Both the position numbers and the translations under genes were made by a program. A model generated the notes under the pieces. The model did no database searches and was not told the DNA's origin. It saw only the letters and a list, made by a program, of their open reading frames with translations. From Acetobacter sp. 46_36 (GTDB taxonomy: Bacteria > Pseudomonadota > Alphaproteobacteria > RF32 > CAG-239): DNA of 64,000 nt. The stretch spans positions 1-64,000 of the forward strand of contig MNTT01000007.1 in assembly GCA_001917135.1 (NCBI GenBank), given 5' to 3'. Below, in pieces: positions 21,778-30,670 of this stretch. Each line of letters begins with the position of its first letter. Position 1 is the first letter of the stretch.

Positions 21778-23149
21778 GTATTGTGAAAGACACAATCTTG
21801 ATATTATTCAAGAATATAATATTACAGAAAGTTCCACCAAAGGAAAGCGACCACAGTTTAATGAAATGCTGACCTTTGTCAAAAAGCAACGGGAAAGAAT
21901 AGCTGTTGTCGTTGATGCTGTTGATAGGTTACAACGCTCTTTTAAAGAAACGCCTATTTTAAATGACTTGATTGAACAAGGAAAAATAGAACTGCACTTT
22001 TTGCGGGAGGCGATGGTTGTTAATGATAGAACCAAGAACACTCAAAAAGTGATGTGGGATATGTGTGTATTGATGGCAAAAGCTTATGTAGGAGCTCTTG
22101 CGGATAATGTTAAAAGAGCAGAAGAAAAAATGCTTAAAGAGGGGCTTCTTGCTGGACCAGCACCGATAGGCTATTTGAATACCAGAGATGAGAATGGAAA
22201 GAAGACCATTATCATAGACCCAGACCGAGGACATTTTATCAAAAAACTGTTTGAAGAATATTCCACAGGGCTTTTCTCTATGGACGAATTGGTTAAAAAA
22301 TCAAAAAGTTGGGGATTGCGGAATAAAACTACTGCTCATAACCCAATTTCAAAATCCCAATTTGCAAATATTTTGCAGAATCCATTTTACTATGGAGTTA
22401 TGTATTATAACAAAGAATATCATCCCCATTGTTATGAAAAACTTATTTCCAAGGAGTTGTTTGACAAGTGCACTGAAGTTCGGACGGGGAAATTCAAGCG
22501 AACTTCAAAACATACCAAAGAACCCTACATTTTTCGTGGGTTAGTTCGTTGCAAACATTGTGGATGTCTGCTTTCTCCTTATACAAAGAAGGATAAGTAT
22601 GTTTATTTGCGGCATACAGACCTTAAAAACTGCGAACACTGCAATAATGTCAGTGAAAAGGTTTTGTTGAAAGATGTTGAGAAATCCCTTTCATCAATCC
22701 ATTTTGATGATGATTTGAAGGCGGCTCTGGCTGTTCGTTTGAAAAAGCAGTATGAAGCAACACACGGTAACACTTATTATCAGTTGGAAAAGAATCGCAA
22801 TGAACTGGCTGATGTTGAGGAAAATCAGAAGAAACTTTTGGACTTGTTGATTTCTGGAACAGTTCCTGCCGAAGTTTACCGTAGCAAAAATGCTGAATAT
22901 GAAACAGCAAAAATTGAACTCCAAGCCAAAATTGAGAAATTACAGATGCCTGATACCTCGGTGGAAAGGGCTATTGATAAGGTGTTGAATTTCAGCCAAA
23001 ATTCTTTTGCAATTTTCAAAAGTTCGCAAATTGAAGAAAAAAGGCGTATTTTAAATATCGTTTTTGCGAACTTTTTTATGGATGGAAAAAATCCTGAAAT
23101 ATCAATGAGAAAAAACTTCAAGCTCCTATCAAAAATAGGAGCTGCCTGA
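21692..23149 (+). CDS. Large serine integrase/recombinase
   Basis: 485 aa from the ATG at 21692 (AAGGAG 7 nt upstream). The catalytic domain begins KAVILARVSTEMQEDGFSL with the nucleophile serine in RVST. The recombinase domain includes APIGYLNTRDENGKK and NPFYYGVMYY. A zinc ribbon is formed by CKHCGCLL and CEHC (about residues 290-325), then a coiled coil (about 360-430) directs synapsis. Large serine integrases insert elements at short attB sites without host factors. The final Ala-Ala-stop codons lie in sequence that is also the variable arm of a truncated tRNA-Leu, so the right attachment junction is at the gene's own 3' end. Confidence 0.93.
   Translation: MKAVILARVSTEMQEDGFSLDAQLDRLRRYCERHNLDIIQEYNITESSTKGKRPQFNEMLTFVKKQRERIAVVVDAVDRLQRSFKETPILNDLIEQGKIELHFLREAMVVNDRTKNTQKVMWDMCVLMAKAYVGALADNVKRAEEKMLKEGLLAGPAPIGYLNTRDENGKKTIIIDPDRGHFIKKLFEEYSTGLFSMDELVKKSKSWGLRNKTTAHNPISKSQFANILQNPFYYGVMYYNKEYHPHCYEKLISKELFDKCTEVRTGKFKRTSKHTKEPYIFRGLVRCKHCGCLLSPYTKKDKYVYLRHTDLKNCEHCNNVSEKVLLKDVEKSLSSIHFDDDLKAALAVRLKKQYEATHGNTYYQLEKNRNELADVEENQKKLLDLLISGTVPAEVYRSKNAEYETAKIELQAKIEKLQMPDTSVERAIDKVLNFSQNSFAIFKSSQIEEKRRILNIVFANFFMDGKNPEISMRKNFKLLSKIGAA
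23121..23143. repeat. Perfect inverted repeat at the integrase-tRNA junction
   Basis: AGCTCCTA (23121-23128) and TAGGAGCT (23136-23143) with a 7-nt centre. It spans the last codons of the integrase and the first bases of the tRNA fragment. It may be an attachment-site dyad or a terminator lacking a T tail. Confidence 0.5.
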
Positions 23150-23198
23150 GGCAACATGCACCTGAAGCATGCGCGTCTACCAATTTCGCCACCAGAGC
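23141..23198 (-). tRNA. tRNA-Leu(CAG) 5' fragment, truncated by integration
   Basis: Read on the minus strand from 23198: acceptor GCTCTGG, TG, D-arm GCGAAATTGGTAGACGC, then anticodon stem CATGC, loop TTCAGGT (anticodon CAG) and stem GCATG, and a variable arm TTGCCTCAGGCAG. The T-arm and the 3' acceptor strand CCAGAGC are absent; the sequence passes directly into the integrase gene. The missing 3' part should lie at the other end of the element. I could not find it in this window. Confidence 0.7.
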
Positions 23199-23285
23199 AA
23201 CGGGTATTTTAATAGCGGCTTTTTTTTCATTAGTCAATAGTTTTTTTAGCCTTTTATAAAAATAATTTTTACCAGAATATTCTTG

Positions 23286-24095
23286 TCAAATTACCCCATA
23301 AGCGTCAAGCAGAAGGCATATTCCCAATATTATCCTATAGATTACAAACGGCAGATACGTTGCATGCCGCAGCCACTGCATCATCAAAAATATGGCAAGA
23401 AACGAAAACGCAAAGGACCAGATAACCGCCTGATACGCCATTATAACCTGAGCCAATTCGCCGCCGGTATATATTTCATAAAGCGCCAATATGCCGGCAG
23501 CAAATATCGCCGGAACAGACAGAAGCATAGAAAATTTAGCTATTTCGCTACGATTGTATCCCAGAAAACGTCCCATTGTAATGGTTACCCCTGACCGGCT
23601 GGTACCGGGAAGAAATGCCAGGCACTGGGCAAAACCTATGCACAAAGCGTCGAAAAGGGTGATGTCTTTTAATGTTTTTCGGGTACTAAATTTAGTGTCG
23701 GCCACCCATAAGACAGCAGAATATATAATCAGCATCCAGCCGATAAGTTTTGTGCTGCGTGTCCAGTCCATCCCGACGTATTTAAGCGTGCCGCCAATGA
23801 CTATTGCCGGGACGGTTGCAAACAAAAGAAAATACGCAAGCCTTACGCCTTCCACCTTAAAATCAGGCAAAAACTTATGTTCCCAAAGCTGAACCAACAT
23901 ATTTTTTACGGTTTGCCAAAAATAGAGAACAACGGCTATCAACGAACCGATATGAAGTGCAATATCAATAGTCTGCCCCTGATCGGCAAAAGAAGTATAT
24001 TTGGCAAATAAAATCAGATGCCCTGAGGAGCTTACCGGCAGAAATTCCGTCAATCCCTGGATTAAAGCCAGCCAAAATATATGCATATCAATCAT
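23286..24095 (-). CDS. uppP: Undecaprenyl-diphosphatase UppP (BacA)
   Basis: 269 aa, polytopic inner-membrane protein of normal length. It dephosphorylates undecaprenyl diphosphate to recycle the lipid carrier for peptidoglycan and other wall polymers. Both family signatures are intact: ALIQGLTEFLPVSSSGHLIL at the N-terminus (the E-x3-PVSSSGH motif) and FLPGTSRSGVTIT near residue 165 (the PGxSRSG motif). Start may be MIDMH or the internal ATG three codons on. It stands to the right of the integration site and marks the return to chromosomal sequence. Confidence 0.95.
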   Translation of the reverse strand: MIDMHIFWLALIQGLTEFLPVSSSGHLILFAKYTSFADQGQTIDIALHIGSLIAVVLYFWQTVKNMLVQLWEHKFLPDFKVEGVRLAYFLLFATVPAIVIGGTLKYVGMDWTRSTKLIGWMLIIYSAVLWVADTKFSTRKTLKDITLFDALCIGFAQCLAFLPGTSRSGVTITMGRFLGYNRSEIAKFSMLLSVPAIFAAGILALYEIYTGGELAQVIMAYQAVIWSFAFSFLAIFLMMQWLRHATYLPFVIYRIILGICLLLDAYGVI

Positions 24096-24156
24096 TGCCT
24101 ACCCTCTAAACCGTTGTTCACTTCACATTTTTCCAGAAAAGTATAAAGGCAAGTCG

Positions 24157-25566
24157 TTAAAATTCAAATAATGTTCCCTGTTCTGAAGAAGTTTTTTTTG
24201 ATTTTCCGGAACGCGAACGCGGGGTTGCCGGTGTCGGAACGGCGGACTGCGGCGGCATTGCCGCTGATATTTCCCCATCAGCAAACCTGATTGTCAAGCC
24301 GGTTTGTTTTTTTGCCTCGGTTACATTATATATCGTCTGATTTTCATTTCCCCTTACCCAGGCGAAGCCGCGCCTCAGAACAGACTCCACGGAAACGCCT
24401 TCCAGCCGGTGCGCCAATCCCTGCAAACGTTCATCGCTGCGCTCAATCAGATTTTTGACATACACAGGTTTAATCTCAGCCAAAGCGAGAGCACTTTTTT
24501 TCTGTATCAGGACGTTCTTTATGGCAATATGCAGACGCTCAAGACGGTAATCCAATTTCTGGACATTTTCCTCAAGTATCTGCTGCAGGTTCGGAATCCC
24601 CCGCCCCAGCCCCTCTATGCGGCTTTTATATTCTTCCAGACACCGCCGGATTGAACTGCGCATGCGGTTATCCAAAATATTCAGCCCCGAAACAAGCTCG
24701 TCTTTTACCGGAACGGCAAATTCGGCAGCACCGGTCGGCGTCGGTGCTCTCTTATCGGCGGCATAGTCTATCAGCATCGTATCGGTTTCATGCCCTACGG
24801 CGGAGATAAGGGGAATTTCTGAATCATAAACGGCGCGGATAACGACTTCTTCGTTAAACGGCCACAAATCTTCCAGACTGCCGCCGCCGCGAGCAACAAT
24901 AATCACATCCGGACGTCTGACGGAATCGTTTCCGTCTAAAGCGTTAAAACCGCGAATCGCCGCAGCCACTTTTTCTGCCGCTCCTTCGCCCTGCACCGGT
25001 GTCGGCCACAAAACGATATGGCTCGGAAAACGGTCGCGGATACGGTGGATAATATCGCGGATAACCGCACCGGACGCACTGGAAACGACACCGATAGTCC
25101 GGGGCAGAAAGGGAATCGGCTTTTTGTGTGCCGTATCAAACAATCCCTCTTTAATAAACTGCTGCTTGCGCTCTTCCAACAGTTTCAACAAAGCACCCTG
25201 CCCTGCCGGCTCAAGGCTCTCTATCACCAGCTGGTATGAAGATTTCCCCGAAAAGGTGGTTATTTTTCCCGAAGCGATAACTTCCAAACCGTCTTCAATT
25301 TTAACTTTCAGACCGGAAGCCACGCCACGCCAGCAAACCGCCGACAAGACGGCGTTTTCGTCTTTTAACGACAGATACCAATGCCCCGAATCGGCACGTT
25401 TGGCTCCGAAAATTTCACCACGCACCAGCACCCTGCCAAAATTTCCTTCAACAAAGCGTTTGATTTCGTTTGACAGTTCCGTAACGGTTTTAGGCTGCGG
25501 CCCTTCAGCTGCCGCTTCAGCCGGCATTGTTTTTTCTTCCTCAAAATTAAAGGCTAAATCCATCAT
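24157..25566 (-). CDS. xseA: Exodeoxyribonuclease VII large subunit
   Basis: 469 aa. The N-terminal OB domain (TVTELSNEIKRFVEGNF, VRGEI, GHWYLSLKDENAVLSAVCWRG) binds single-stranded DNA. The catalytic domain holds IGVVSSASGAVIRDIIHRI, DVIIVARGGGSLEDLWPFN and ISAVGHETDTMLIDYAADKR, the active-site motifs of XseA. A coiled coil follows and the basic tail is low in complexity. With XseB it degrades single-stranded DNA to oligonucleotides. xseB is not in the window. Its ATG overlaps the ftsY stop by 4 bp, so it is the last gene of mtaB-ftsY-xseA. Confidence 0.95.
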   Translation of the reverse strand: MMDLAFNFEEEKTMPAEAAAEGPQPKTVTELSNEIKRFVEGNFGRVLVRGEIFGAKRADSGHWYLSLKDENAVLSAVCWRGVASGLKVKIEDGLEVIASGKITTFSGKSSYQLVIESLEPAGQGALLKLLEERKQQFIKEGLFDTAHKKPIPFLPRTIGVVSSASGAVIRDIIHRIRDRFPSHIVLWPTPVQGEGAAEKVAAAIRGFNALDGNDSVRRPDVIIVARGGGSLEDLWPFNEEVVIRAVYDSEIPLISAVGHETDTMLIDYAADKRAPTPTGAAEFAVPVKDELVSGLNILDNRMRSSIRRCLEEYKSRIEGLGRGIPNLQQILEENVQKLDYRLERLHIAIKNVLIQKKSALALAEIKPVYVKNLIERSDERLQGLAHRLEGVSVESVLRRGFAWVRGNENQTIYNVTEAKKQTGLTIRFADGEISAAMPPQSAVPTPATPRSRSGKSKKTSSEQGTLFEF

Positions 25567-26477
25567 AAATCCAGCAATCCTTTAGCAAATTCTTCCGCCT
25601 TAAACGTATCCATATCCTCAGCCTGTTCGCCAACACCGACAAAATAGACGGGAATGCCGGTTTCTGCCGCAACGGCAATCAGAATTCCCCCTTTGGAAGA
25701 ACCGTCCAGTTTGGTAACCACTACACCGTTGACGTCAACAAGCTCCTTAAACGTCTTTACCTGATCCAGCCCGTTCTGCCCGGTTGACGCATCAATCGTT
25801 ATCAATGTTTTGTGCGGTGCTTCGGGGATGACTTTTTTGACGACGCGTACGATTTTCTGCAGTTCGTCCATCAGCCCTTTTTTATTTTGCAGTCGCCCGG
25901 CCGTATCTATAAATACAATATCGTCGCCACGCTTTTGCGCTTCTTTCAACCCGTCATAGCACAATCCGGCACTGTCGCAGCCGGGTTCCCCCGAATATAC
26001 GCGCAGGTTATTGCGCGCCCCCCACACCGCCAGCTGCTCCACCGCGGCGGCACGGAACGTATCGGCAGCGATAAACGACACCTGGTACCCTTGCCCGGAA
26101 AATTTTTTGCCTAATTTGCCGATGGTGGTCGTTTTTCCGGCACCGTTGACACCGACCATCAAGATTACAAACGGTTTGCCGGATCTGTCAATAATAAACT
26201 CCTGTTCGGAAACTTTGAGGATATCGACAATATCACGGCACAACTCTTGTTTTATCTGTGTTATATCACTGCCTTTTTCGAACCGGCGCGCGCTGAACCT
26301 GCCGATAATTTCCGAAGACGCCTTAACCCCGACATCCGCCGTATATAATAACTCTTCCAAATCGGTTATGACGTCTTCCGACAGGCTCTCTTTGGTAAAT
26401 ATATCTGTAATCCCGCGGCTTAAATTCAGCGACGTTTTCTTAAGTCCGAATCCGAGTTTTTGAAAAAAGCTGCTCAT
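25563..26477 (-). CDS. ftsY: Signal recognition particle receptor FtsY
   Basis: 304 aa: only the NG GTPase core; the long acidic A domain of E. coli FtsY is absent, as in many alphaproteobacteria. G1 is GVNGAGKTTTIGKL, with FIAADTFRAAAVEQL (G2), DTAGRLQNK (G3), TKLDGSSKGG (G4) and the closing VGVGEQAEDMDTF. It docks ribosome-SRP complexes at the membrane for cotranslational insertion. It overlaps both neighbours by 4 bp (ATGA), which couples its translation to mtaB and xseA. Confidence 0.95.
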   Translation of the reverse strand: MSSFFQKLGFGLKKTSLNLSRGITDIFTKESLSEDVITDLEELLYTADVGVKASSEIIGRFSARRFEKGSDITQIKQELCRDIVDILKVSEQEFIIDRSGKPFVILMVGVNGAGKTTTIGKLGKKFSGQGYQVSFIAADTFRAAAVEQLAVWGARNNLRVYSGEPGCDSAGLCYDGLKEAQKRGDDIVFIDTAGRLQNKKGLMDELQKIVRVVKKVIPEAPHKTLITIDASTGQNGLDQVKTFKELVDVNGVVVTKLDGSSKGGILIAVAAETGIPVYFVGVGEQAEDMDTFKAEEFAKGLLDL

Positions 26478-27508
26478 TTGTCCTCCTTTCTCAGATTTCT
26501 GAGTTTTTCCGCACGTTCCCGCCGGATATGAACAGGCACCTGGGGCATACGCGCCGCCGGTGTCCCCGGACGTTCAGAATACGGGAAAACGTGCAGTTTG
26601 TCTATTCCTGCCTCTTCAACCAATTTAAGCGTATTGGTAAAATTTTCATCGGTTTCCGTCGGAAAACCGCAAATAAAATCGGCACCAAACGTACACTCCG
26701 GACGGACTTCGCGCAAGCGGCCGCACAGACTGATGACATCTTCACGACTATGGCGGCGGCCCATCCGCTTCAAAATGAGATTATCCCCCGACTGAACCGA
26801 AAAATGAAAATGCGGATAAATGTTCGGATAATTACGAACGAGTTCTATGAATTCATCATTTATTGCAGCCGGGTCAAGAGAGCCGAACTGCAGCGACGGC
26901 AGATTAGGAAAACGTTTCAGCACCGCAGCAACAAGTCCGCTGAAACTCGGCTCATACGAACAGGCATCAATACCGGTCAGGCATATTTCTTTGAACCCCT
27001 GCTGCAAAAGCAGGGCTATCTGCGCCATAATTTTTTCTTCGGGAACTGACCGGTTAGCTCCGCGCGCATACGGCACGATGCAATAAGTACAACGATGGTT
27101 GCAACCCTGCTGGATTTCAACAAAAGCTCTCTCGCGCCCTTCAAAACCGGTAATCATATAAGCGTCATATCCAGAGAAGGAAAAGATATCTCCGACTACC
27201 GTTTTGCGGTCTGACACAAGATATTTTTCAATTTCGGTCTTTTCCTTATTTCCCAGCACAATATCCACTTCCGACATTTCGGCAAAGCGTTCCGTACTGA
27301 CTTGTGCAGCGCAGCCGGTAACAACAATCTTAGCGGCCGGATTTTCTTTTTTCAGCCGACGGATTGCCTGCCGGCACTGCCTTTCGGCCTCAGCCGTTAC
27401 GGCGCAGGTATTTACTACGACCAAATTATCATATTTTTGCAGTTTTTCTTTAAAAATTTCACTTTCATAGCTGTTAATGCGGCAGCCGAACGAAACAACT
27501 TTTACCAT
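26474..27508 (-). CDS. mtaB: tRNA t6A37 methylthiotransferase MtaB, short form
   Basis: 344 aa from MVKVVSFGCRINSYES at 27508 (AAGGA upstream); an earlier ATG would add 19 residues outside the family. It adds a methylthio group to t6A37 of ANN-decoding tRNAs. The N-terminal UPF0004 domain supplies three cluster cysteines (FGCRIN, VVNTCAVT, VVTGCAAQ), and the radical-SAM cysteines are in GCNHRCTYCIVPYARG. The protein ends at RRERAEKLRNLRKEDK, right where the C-terminal TRAM tRNA-binding domain of MtaB usually begins, so that domain is missing. It heads the mtaB-ftsY-xseA run. Confidence 0.88.
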   Translation of the reverse strand: MVKVVSFGCRINSYESEIFKEKLQKYDNLVVVNTCAVTAEAERQCRQAIRRLKKENPAAKIVVTGCAAQVSTERFAEMSEVDIVLGNKEKTEIEKYLVSDRKTVVGDIFSFSGYDAYMITGFEGRERAFVEIQQGCNHRCTYCIVPYARGANRSVPEEKIMAQIALLLQQGFKEICLTGIDACSYEPSFSGLVAAVLKRFPNLPSLQFGSLDPAAINDEFIELVRNYPNIYPHFHFSVQSGDNLILKRMGRRHSREDVISLCGRLREVRPECTFGADFICGFPTETDENFTNTLKLVEEAGIDKLHVFPYSERPGTPAARMPQVPVHIRRERAEKLRNLRKEDK

Positions 27509-27571
27509 TTTTATTATCCTTGCGTATTTGCAACGGATAATAACGGGTAAATCAAATTTGTGCAAGCTAAT

Positions 27572-28501
27572 TTAAAATGTCATCTGATATTTTTCGGCAA
27601 CTTGGGCTGCGTAACGATACCATAATGGCTTCAGATACGAATGGGAGAACCACGGCGTCCACGGCTTATGCCCGGCAAAATGGAGAATTGCGGCAGAATC
27701 GTAGACTTCTCGCGGATTTTGCGGAACGGTTTCATTAAAAAATTTACTCAGAAACGCTGCATCCTTTTCTTCAAAAAAAGTACTGTTGCAGTTGTAGCGG
27801 TATGACAGCGGTACAACTTTGCTGCCAAAAGCGACATTCAAAACATCCTGATCGCCAAAAACCTCATTATGCGTATTAAAATAGATTACCGCGCGCCGCA
27901 TAATATCATCTTTACGGATTTGAGCCAAATTTAGCAGCATTACGCCGCTGTTAAAATAAAATTCCCTGCCGCCCAAATCCATGCCGGCGACATGCTCGGG
28001 AAACTGATACATCAGCCCGTCTTTGACCGCCGCGGCATATTTTCCGCGCAAATCCGTTTCATACACTTCGGACAAATCTGCCTGTACCAGCGTATCCGCA
28101 TCCAAATACAAAACTTTTCCCAAGCTTAGCAAATAATCGGCAATAAACAGCTTCTGCAGCGAAATTTTAAATGAGGAAAACCTTCCCAGCCGCGCATAAT
28201 CAAGTTTCGGCTCTCGGGCAGGATACAGCTCTATCGTCACGTCGTCTTGAGCCATTTTCCGGATTTTGGCGGTATCTTCCGGCGCAAAATCTTTGGCTAT
28301 GATATGAACATGATATTGTGTCCCTTTGTTTTTGCTGGCAATTGCAGATTCCAACGAAACCATCACATACGGCAGGTATCGTGCGTCTGCCATATAAACG
28401 ATATTGACGGCTCTTGGACGAAACATCAGGACGATACACACGGCCGAGGCCAGTAAGACGGCAGCAAAAAGCAAAACATATTTTGCGGTTTTCGGCATCA
28501 C
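27572..28501 (-). CDS. GT8-family glycosyltransferase, membrane-anchored
   Basis: 309 aa. Residues 7-27 (YVLLFAAVLLASAVCIVLMF) are a signal anchor, so the enzyme domain would face the periplasm, unusual for a nucleotide-sugar enzyme, unless the helix is reversed (N-in not certain). The GT8 pattern is clear: NIVYMADARYLPYVMVSLES, the metal-binding DxD in LYLDADTLVQADL, FNSGVMLLNL, GDQDVLNVAF and HFAGHKPW. Closest relatives add glucose or galactose to LPS core. It overlaps the preceding GT8 gene by 4 bp and shares its layout, so the two are tandem duplicates. Confidence 0.85.
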   Translation of the reverse strand: MMPKTAKYVLLFAAVLLASAVCIVLMFRPRAVNIVYMADARYLPYVMVSLESAIASKNKGTQYHVHIIAKDFAPEDTAKIRKMAQDDVTIELYPAREPKLDYARLGRFSSFKISLQKLFIADYLLSLGKVLYLDADTLVQADLSEVYETDLRGKYAAAVKDGLMYQFPEHVAGMDLGGREFYFNSGVMLLNLAQIRKDDIMRRAVIYFNTHNEVFGDQDVLNVAFGSKVVPLSYRYNCNSTFFEEKDAAFLSKFFNETVPQNPREVYDSAAILHFAGHKPWTPWFSHSYLKPLWYRYAAQVAEKYQMTF

Positions 28502-29526
28502 AACCTCACAACTTCATTAAAATAGCGAAACCAGAGTTCTTTAAGAAATTCCGGCTTATAGTTATCCTGCCACGGTTTGTCACCGGCATAATGGATAACT
28601 GTTGCATTTTCATATATGTAAAACGTATCGCGGGGCAGTTCCTCGCCAAAATAACGGCTGAGAAAAACAAGGTCATCTTCTTCAAAAAAAGTACTGATAC
28701 AATTATAGCGGTATGACATCAGTTTCAATTTACTGCCAAACACGACATTAAGAACATCCTGATCCCCAAAGAAATCTTCATGGGTTTTGACGTATTCCAC
28801 CAGCTTTGCCACAACATTGTCCTGCCGCTGCAGTTTCAGATTATACAGCATTACGCCGCTGTTAAAATAAAATCCGCGTTTATCAAGCCCTATCTCCGCC
28901 ATCTCTTTAGGAAAGCGATAGAATATCCCGTCTTTGGCTACCGCGGCATAAACCGTTGAAACATCTATATCAAACAGTTCCCGCAAATCTTTTAAAACCA
29001 AAGTGTCCCCGTCCATATAAATCACTTTGTCCAGTTCTTTCAGGGTATCCGGGAGAAAAATTTTATGCATACCGACTTTATACTGCATAAAGCGCTGCAT
29101 ATTTTCATAAGGCAAATCCAGTTCCTGCTGCGGAATAATTTTGACATGGACCGTTCCCGGCGCCAGCTTTTGCAGATTAAGCAACATATTTTCATCCCGG
29201 CGGGTAATCTCTTCAGCGACGACATAAAAATTATAAGTACTTTGCGGACATTTGTTTTTTATGGCGGAATACATGGAAACCGCCGTCGGCGTTACATAGC
29301 GGGAATCGGTTACCAGCACGATATTTACTTTTCCCGAAGCAGCTGGACATTTGTTTTTTTGAATACGGATTTTCTCCGGATGCGGCAGGCGCGCCGAAGC
29401 AATAACTTTGGGAAGCGGCGCTTTAAATGGCGAATCCATATCGGCAGAAGACAACATTAATCCGACAACGCTGGCTATGGATACCAGCAATAAAAAAAAG
29501 ATGCCGTAAAAAACTTTTTTGGACAT
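28498..29526 (-). CDS. GT8-family glycosyltransferase, membrane-anchored, tandem paralogue
   Basis: 342 aa. Residues 5-25 (VFYGIFFLLLVSIASVVGLML) form a signal anchor. Motifs: NIVLVTDSRYVTPTAVSMYS, DxD in VIYMDGDTLVLKDL, YFNSGVMLYNL, FGDQDVLNVVFGSKL, and HYAGDKPWQDNY. It has a longer stem region than its neighbour. AGGAG-like sequence precedes the ATG. It is the first gene of the two-gene GT8 unit, and overlaps the second by ATGA. Likely role: sequential transfer of two hexoses to an envelope glycan (LPS core or similar); acceptor unknown. Confidence 0.85.
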   Translation of the reverse strand: MSKKVFYGIFFLLLVSIASVVGLMLSSADMDSPFKAPLPKVIASARLPHPEKIRIQKNKCPAASGKVNIVLVTDSRYVTPTAVSMYSAIKNKCPQSTYNFYVVAEEITRRDENMLLNLQKLAPGTVHVKIIPQQELDLPYENMQRFMQYKVGMHKIFLPDTLKELDKVIYMDGDTLVLKDLRELFDIDVSTVYAAVAKDGIFYRFPKEMAEIGLDKRGFYFNSGVMLYNLKLQRQDNVVAKLVEYVKTHEDFFGDQDVLNVVFGSKLKLMSYRYNCISTFFEEDDLVFLSRYFGEELPRDTFYIYENATVIHYAGDKPWQDNYKPEFLKELWFRYFNEVVRL

Positions 29527-29729
29527 TATTTTCTCCTTTTGTTTTTTTATAGCACTAATTTATTAATTATTCGTGGATAAAATCTTTTCCGATTGTAAAA
29601 CACAATTGAAATTATATATTCGTTTTGCAGTAAAACCGCTTTGTTGTGGAGAATGTTTGTTACAATGTAGAATTTCTGCCATAACGGGGTTTGACCGGAA
29701 TAAATAACCACAGCACAGGAATAACAGCC

Positions 29730-30224
29730 ATGAACCAAAAATCAGCACGCATTATTGCCACATATTTCGGATTGGGCCTGTCCAAAATTGCGCCCGGAAC
29801 CATGGGTTCTCTGGGGACGCTTCCCCTTGCATATGCTTTGATTTATTTCGGCGGATTCTGGACCTTGATGGCTGCGGCAGCGGTATTGTTTGTACTGGGT
29901 GTGAAAGCTACGGAAGCCGTTATTGAAGAAAGCGGGGACAGCGACCCTTCCAAAGTTGTCATTGACGAAACGGTCGGGCAGCTGCTTTCTTTTTCCTTTG
30001 TGGCCTATATGGCGCCGGAATATCTGACCGGAATGTCCAGCCTGCTCTATTATGCAGCCGGATTTATCTTTTTCCGCTTTTTTGACATTTTGAAAATGGG
30101 ACCGGTCAAATATGCCGATACAAAAATCAAAAACGCTTACGGCGTTATGCTTGATGACGTCTTTGCCGGAATTTTCGCATCGATTGTGCTTCTCGGGCTG
30201 CTTTGCTATATGGTAAACGTATAA
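29730..30224 (+). CDS. pgpA: Phosphatidylglycerophosphatase A
   Basis: 164 aa from MNQKSARIIATYFGLG at 29730 (AGGA upstream); the ORF opens 39 bp earlier without family sequence. It is a four-helix membrane protein. PgpA motifs are intact: GLSKIAPGTMGSLGTLP near the start and VVIDETVGQLLSF in the middle, which bind metal and phosphate, and KIKNAYGVMLDDVFAG near the end. It dephosphorylates phosphatidylglycerophosphate to give phosphatidylglycerol. It is divergent from the GT8 pair and convergent with the small 30392 gene across a GC-rich structured gap. Confidence 0.93.
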   Translation: MNQKSARIIATYFGLGLSKIAPGTMGSLGTLPLAYALIYFGGFWTLMAAAAVLFVLGVKATEAVIEESGDSDPSKVVIDETVGQLLSFSFVAYMAPEYLTGMSSLLYYAAGFIFFRFFDILKMGPVKYADTKIKNAYGVMLDDVFAGIFASIVLLGLLCYMVNV

Positions 30225-30258
30225 ATTATTTATCTTTTCTGTACTATCTGCTTTAAGT

Positions 30259-30350
30259 CTGGGCGAGCTGAAAGAAATTTCCTGAGGGCGGGCAGACCGT
30301 TGACTTTCGGTGAAAGCAACCAGCGACAAGGTGAGTTAGGCAGTCCGCCC
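30259..30350. ncRNA. Candidate structured RNA or complex hairpin, strand unknown
   Basis: A GC-rich patch in an AT-rich gap. GGGCGGGCAG (30286-30295) pairs with CAGTCCGCCC (30341-30350) to close a domain that contains GTTG-A-CTTTC-GGT-GAAAG-CAAC (30299-30320), a 9-bp hairpin with a bulge. No tRNA, 4.5S, RNase P, tmRNA or riboswitch signature is recognised. No T run follows directly, so it does not look like a plain terminator for pgpA. Confidence 0.35.
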
Positions 30351-30391
30351 GGAGTTAATCCAAAGTGTTAATTTTTCTTAATTAACAAAGT

Positions 30392-30592
30392 TTATTTTTT
30401 TGCTTTTGATGCTCTGAATACATTGTTTTCCTCAAAGTCAAAAAGCCCTTCGCGCACAAGGCGCTTGGACTTTTTGGCATGGGGATATTTGCTTAAGTTA
30501 TATAATAAATCTAAAAACAGACGATTTGTATATTTAATATCGGCCAGACCTGTTTCGGAACTTGCCAATTGAACATCTTTCTTTTTAGCCAT
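30392..30592 (-). CDS. Small basic protein of unknown function
   Basis: 66 aa with AAAGGA before the ATG. The sequence is rich in Lys and Arg (MAKKKDVQLASSETGLADIK, HAKKSKRLVREGLFDFEEN, RASKAKK) and has one predicted helix YTNRLFLDLLYNLSKY. No signal peptide, membrane span or known motif. A nucleic-acid or ribosome-associated role would fit its charge but is not shown. It lies 78 bp downstream of uup on the same strand and may be cotranscribed, though it has its own ribosome site. Confidence 0.6.
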   Translation of the reverse strand: MAKKKDVQLASSETGLADIKYTNRLFLDLLYNLSKYPHAKKSKRLVREGLFDFEENNVFRASKAKK

Positions 30593-30670
30593 TTTACATT
30601 CCTTTGCTAAAAGGGCGATACTGCTTAACTCGCATGACAGTTTAAAGCAGAGGCTAAGTTATTGATATAT

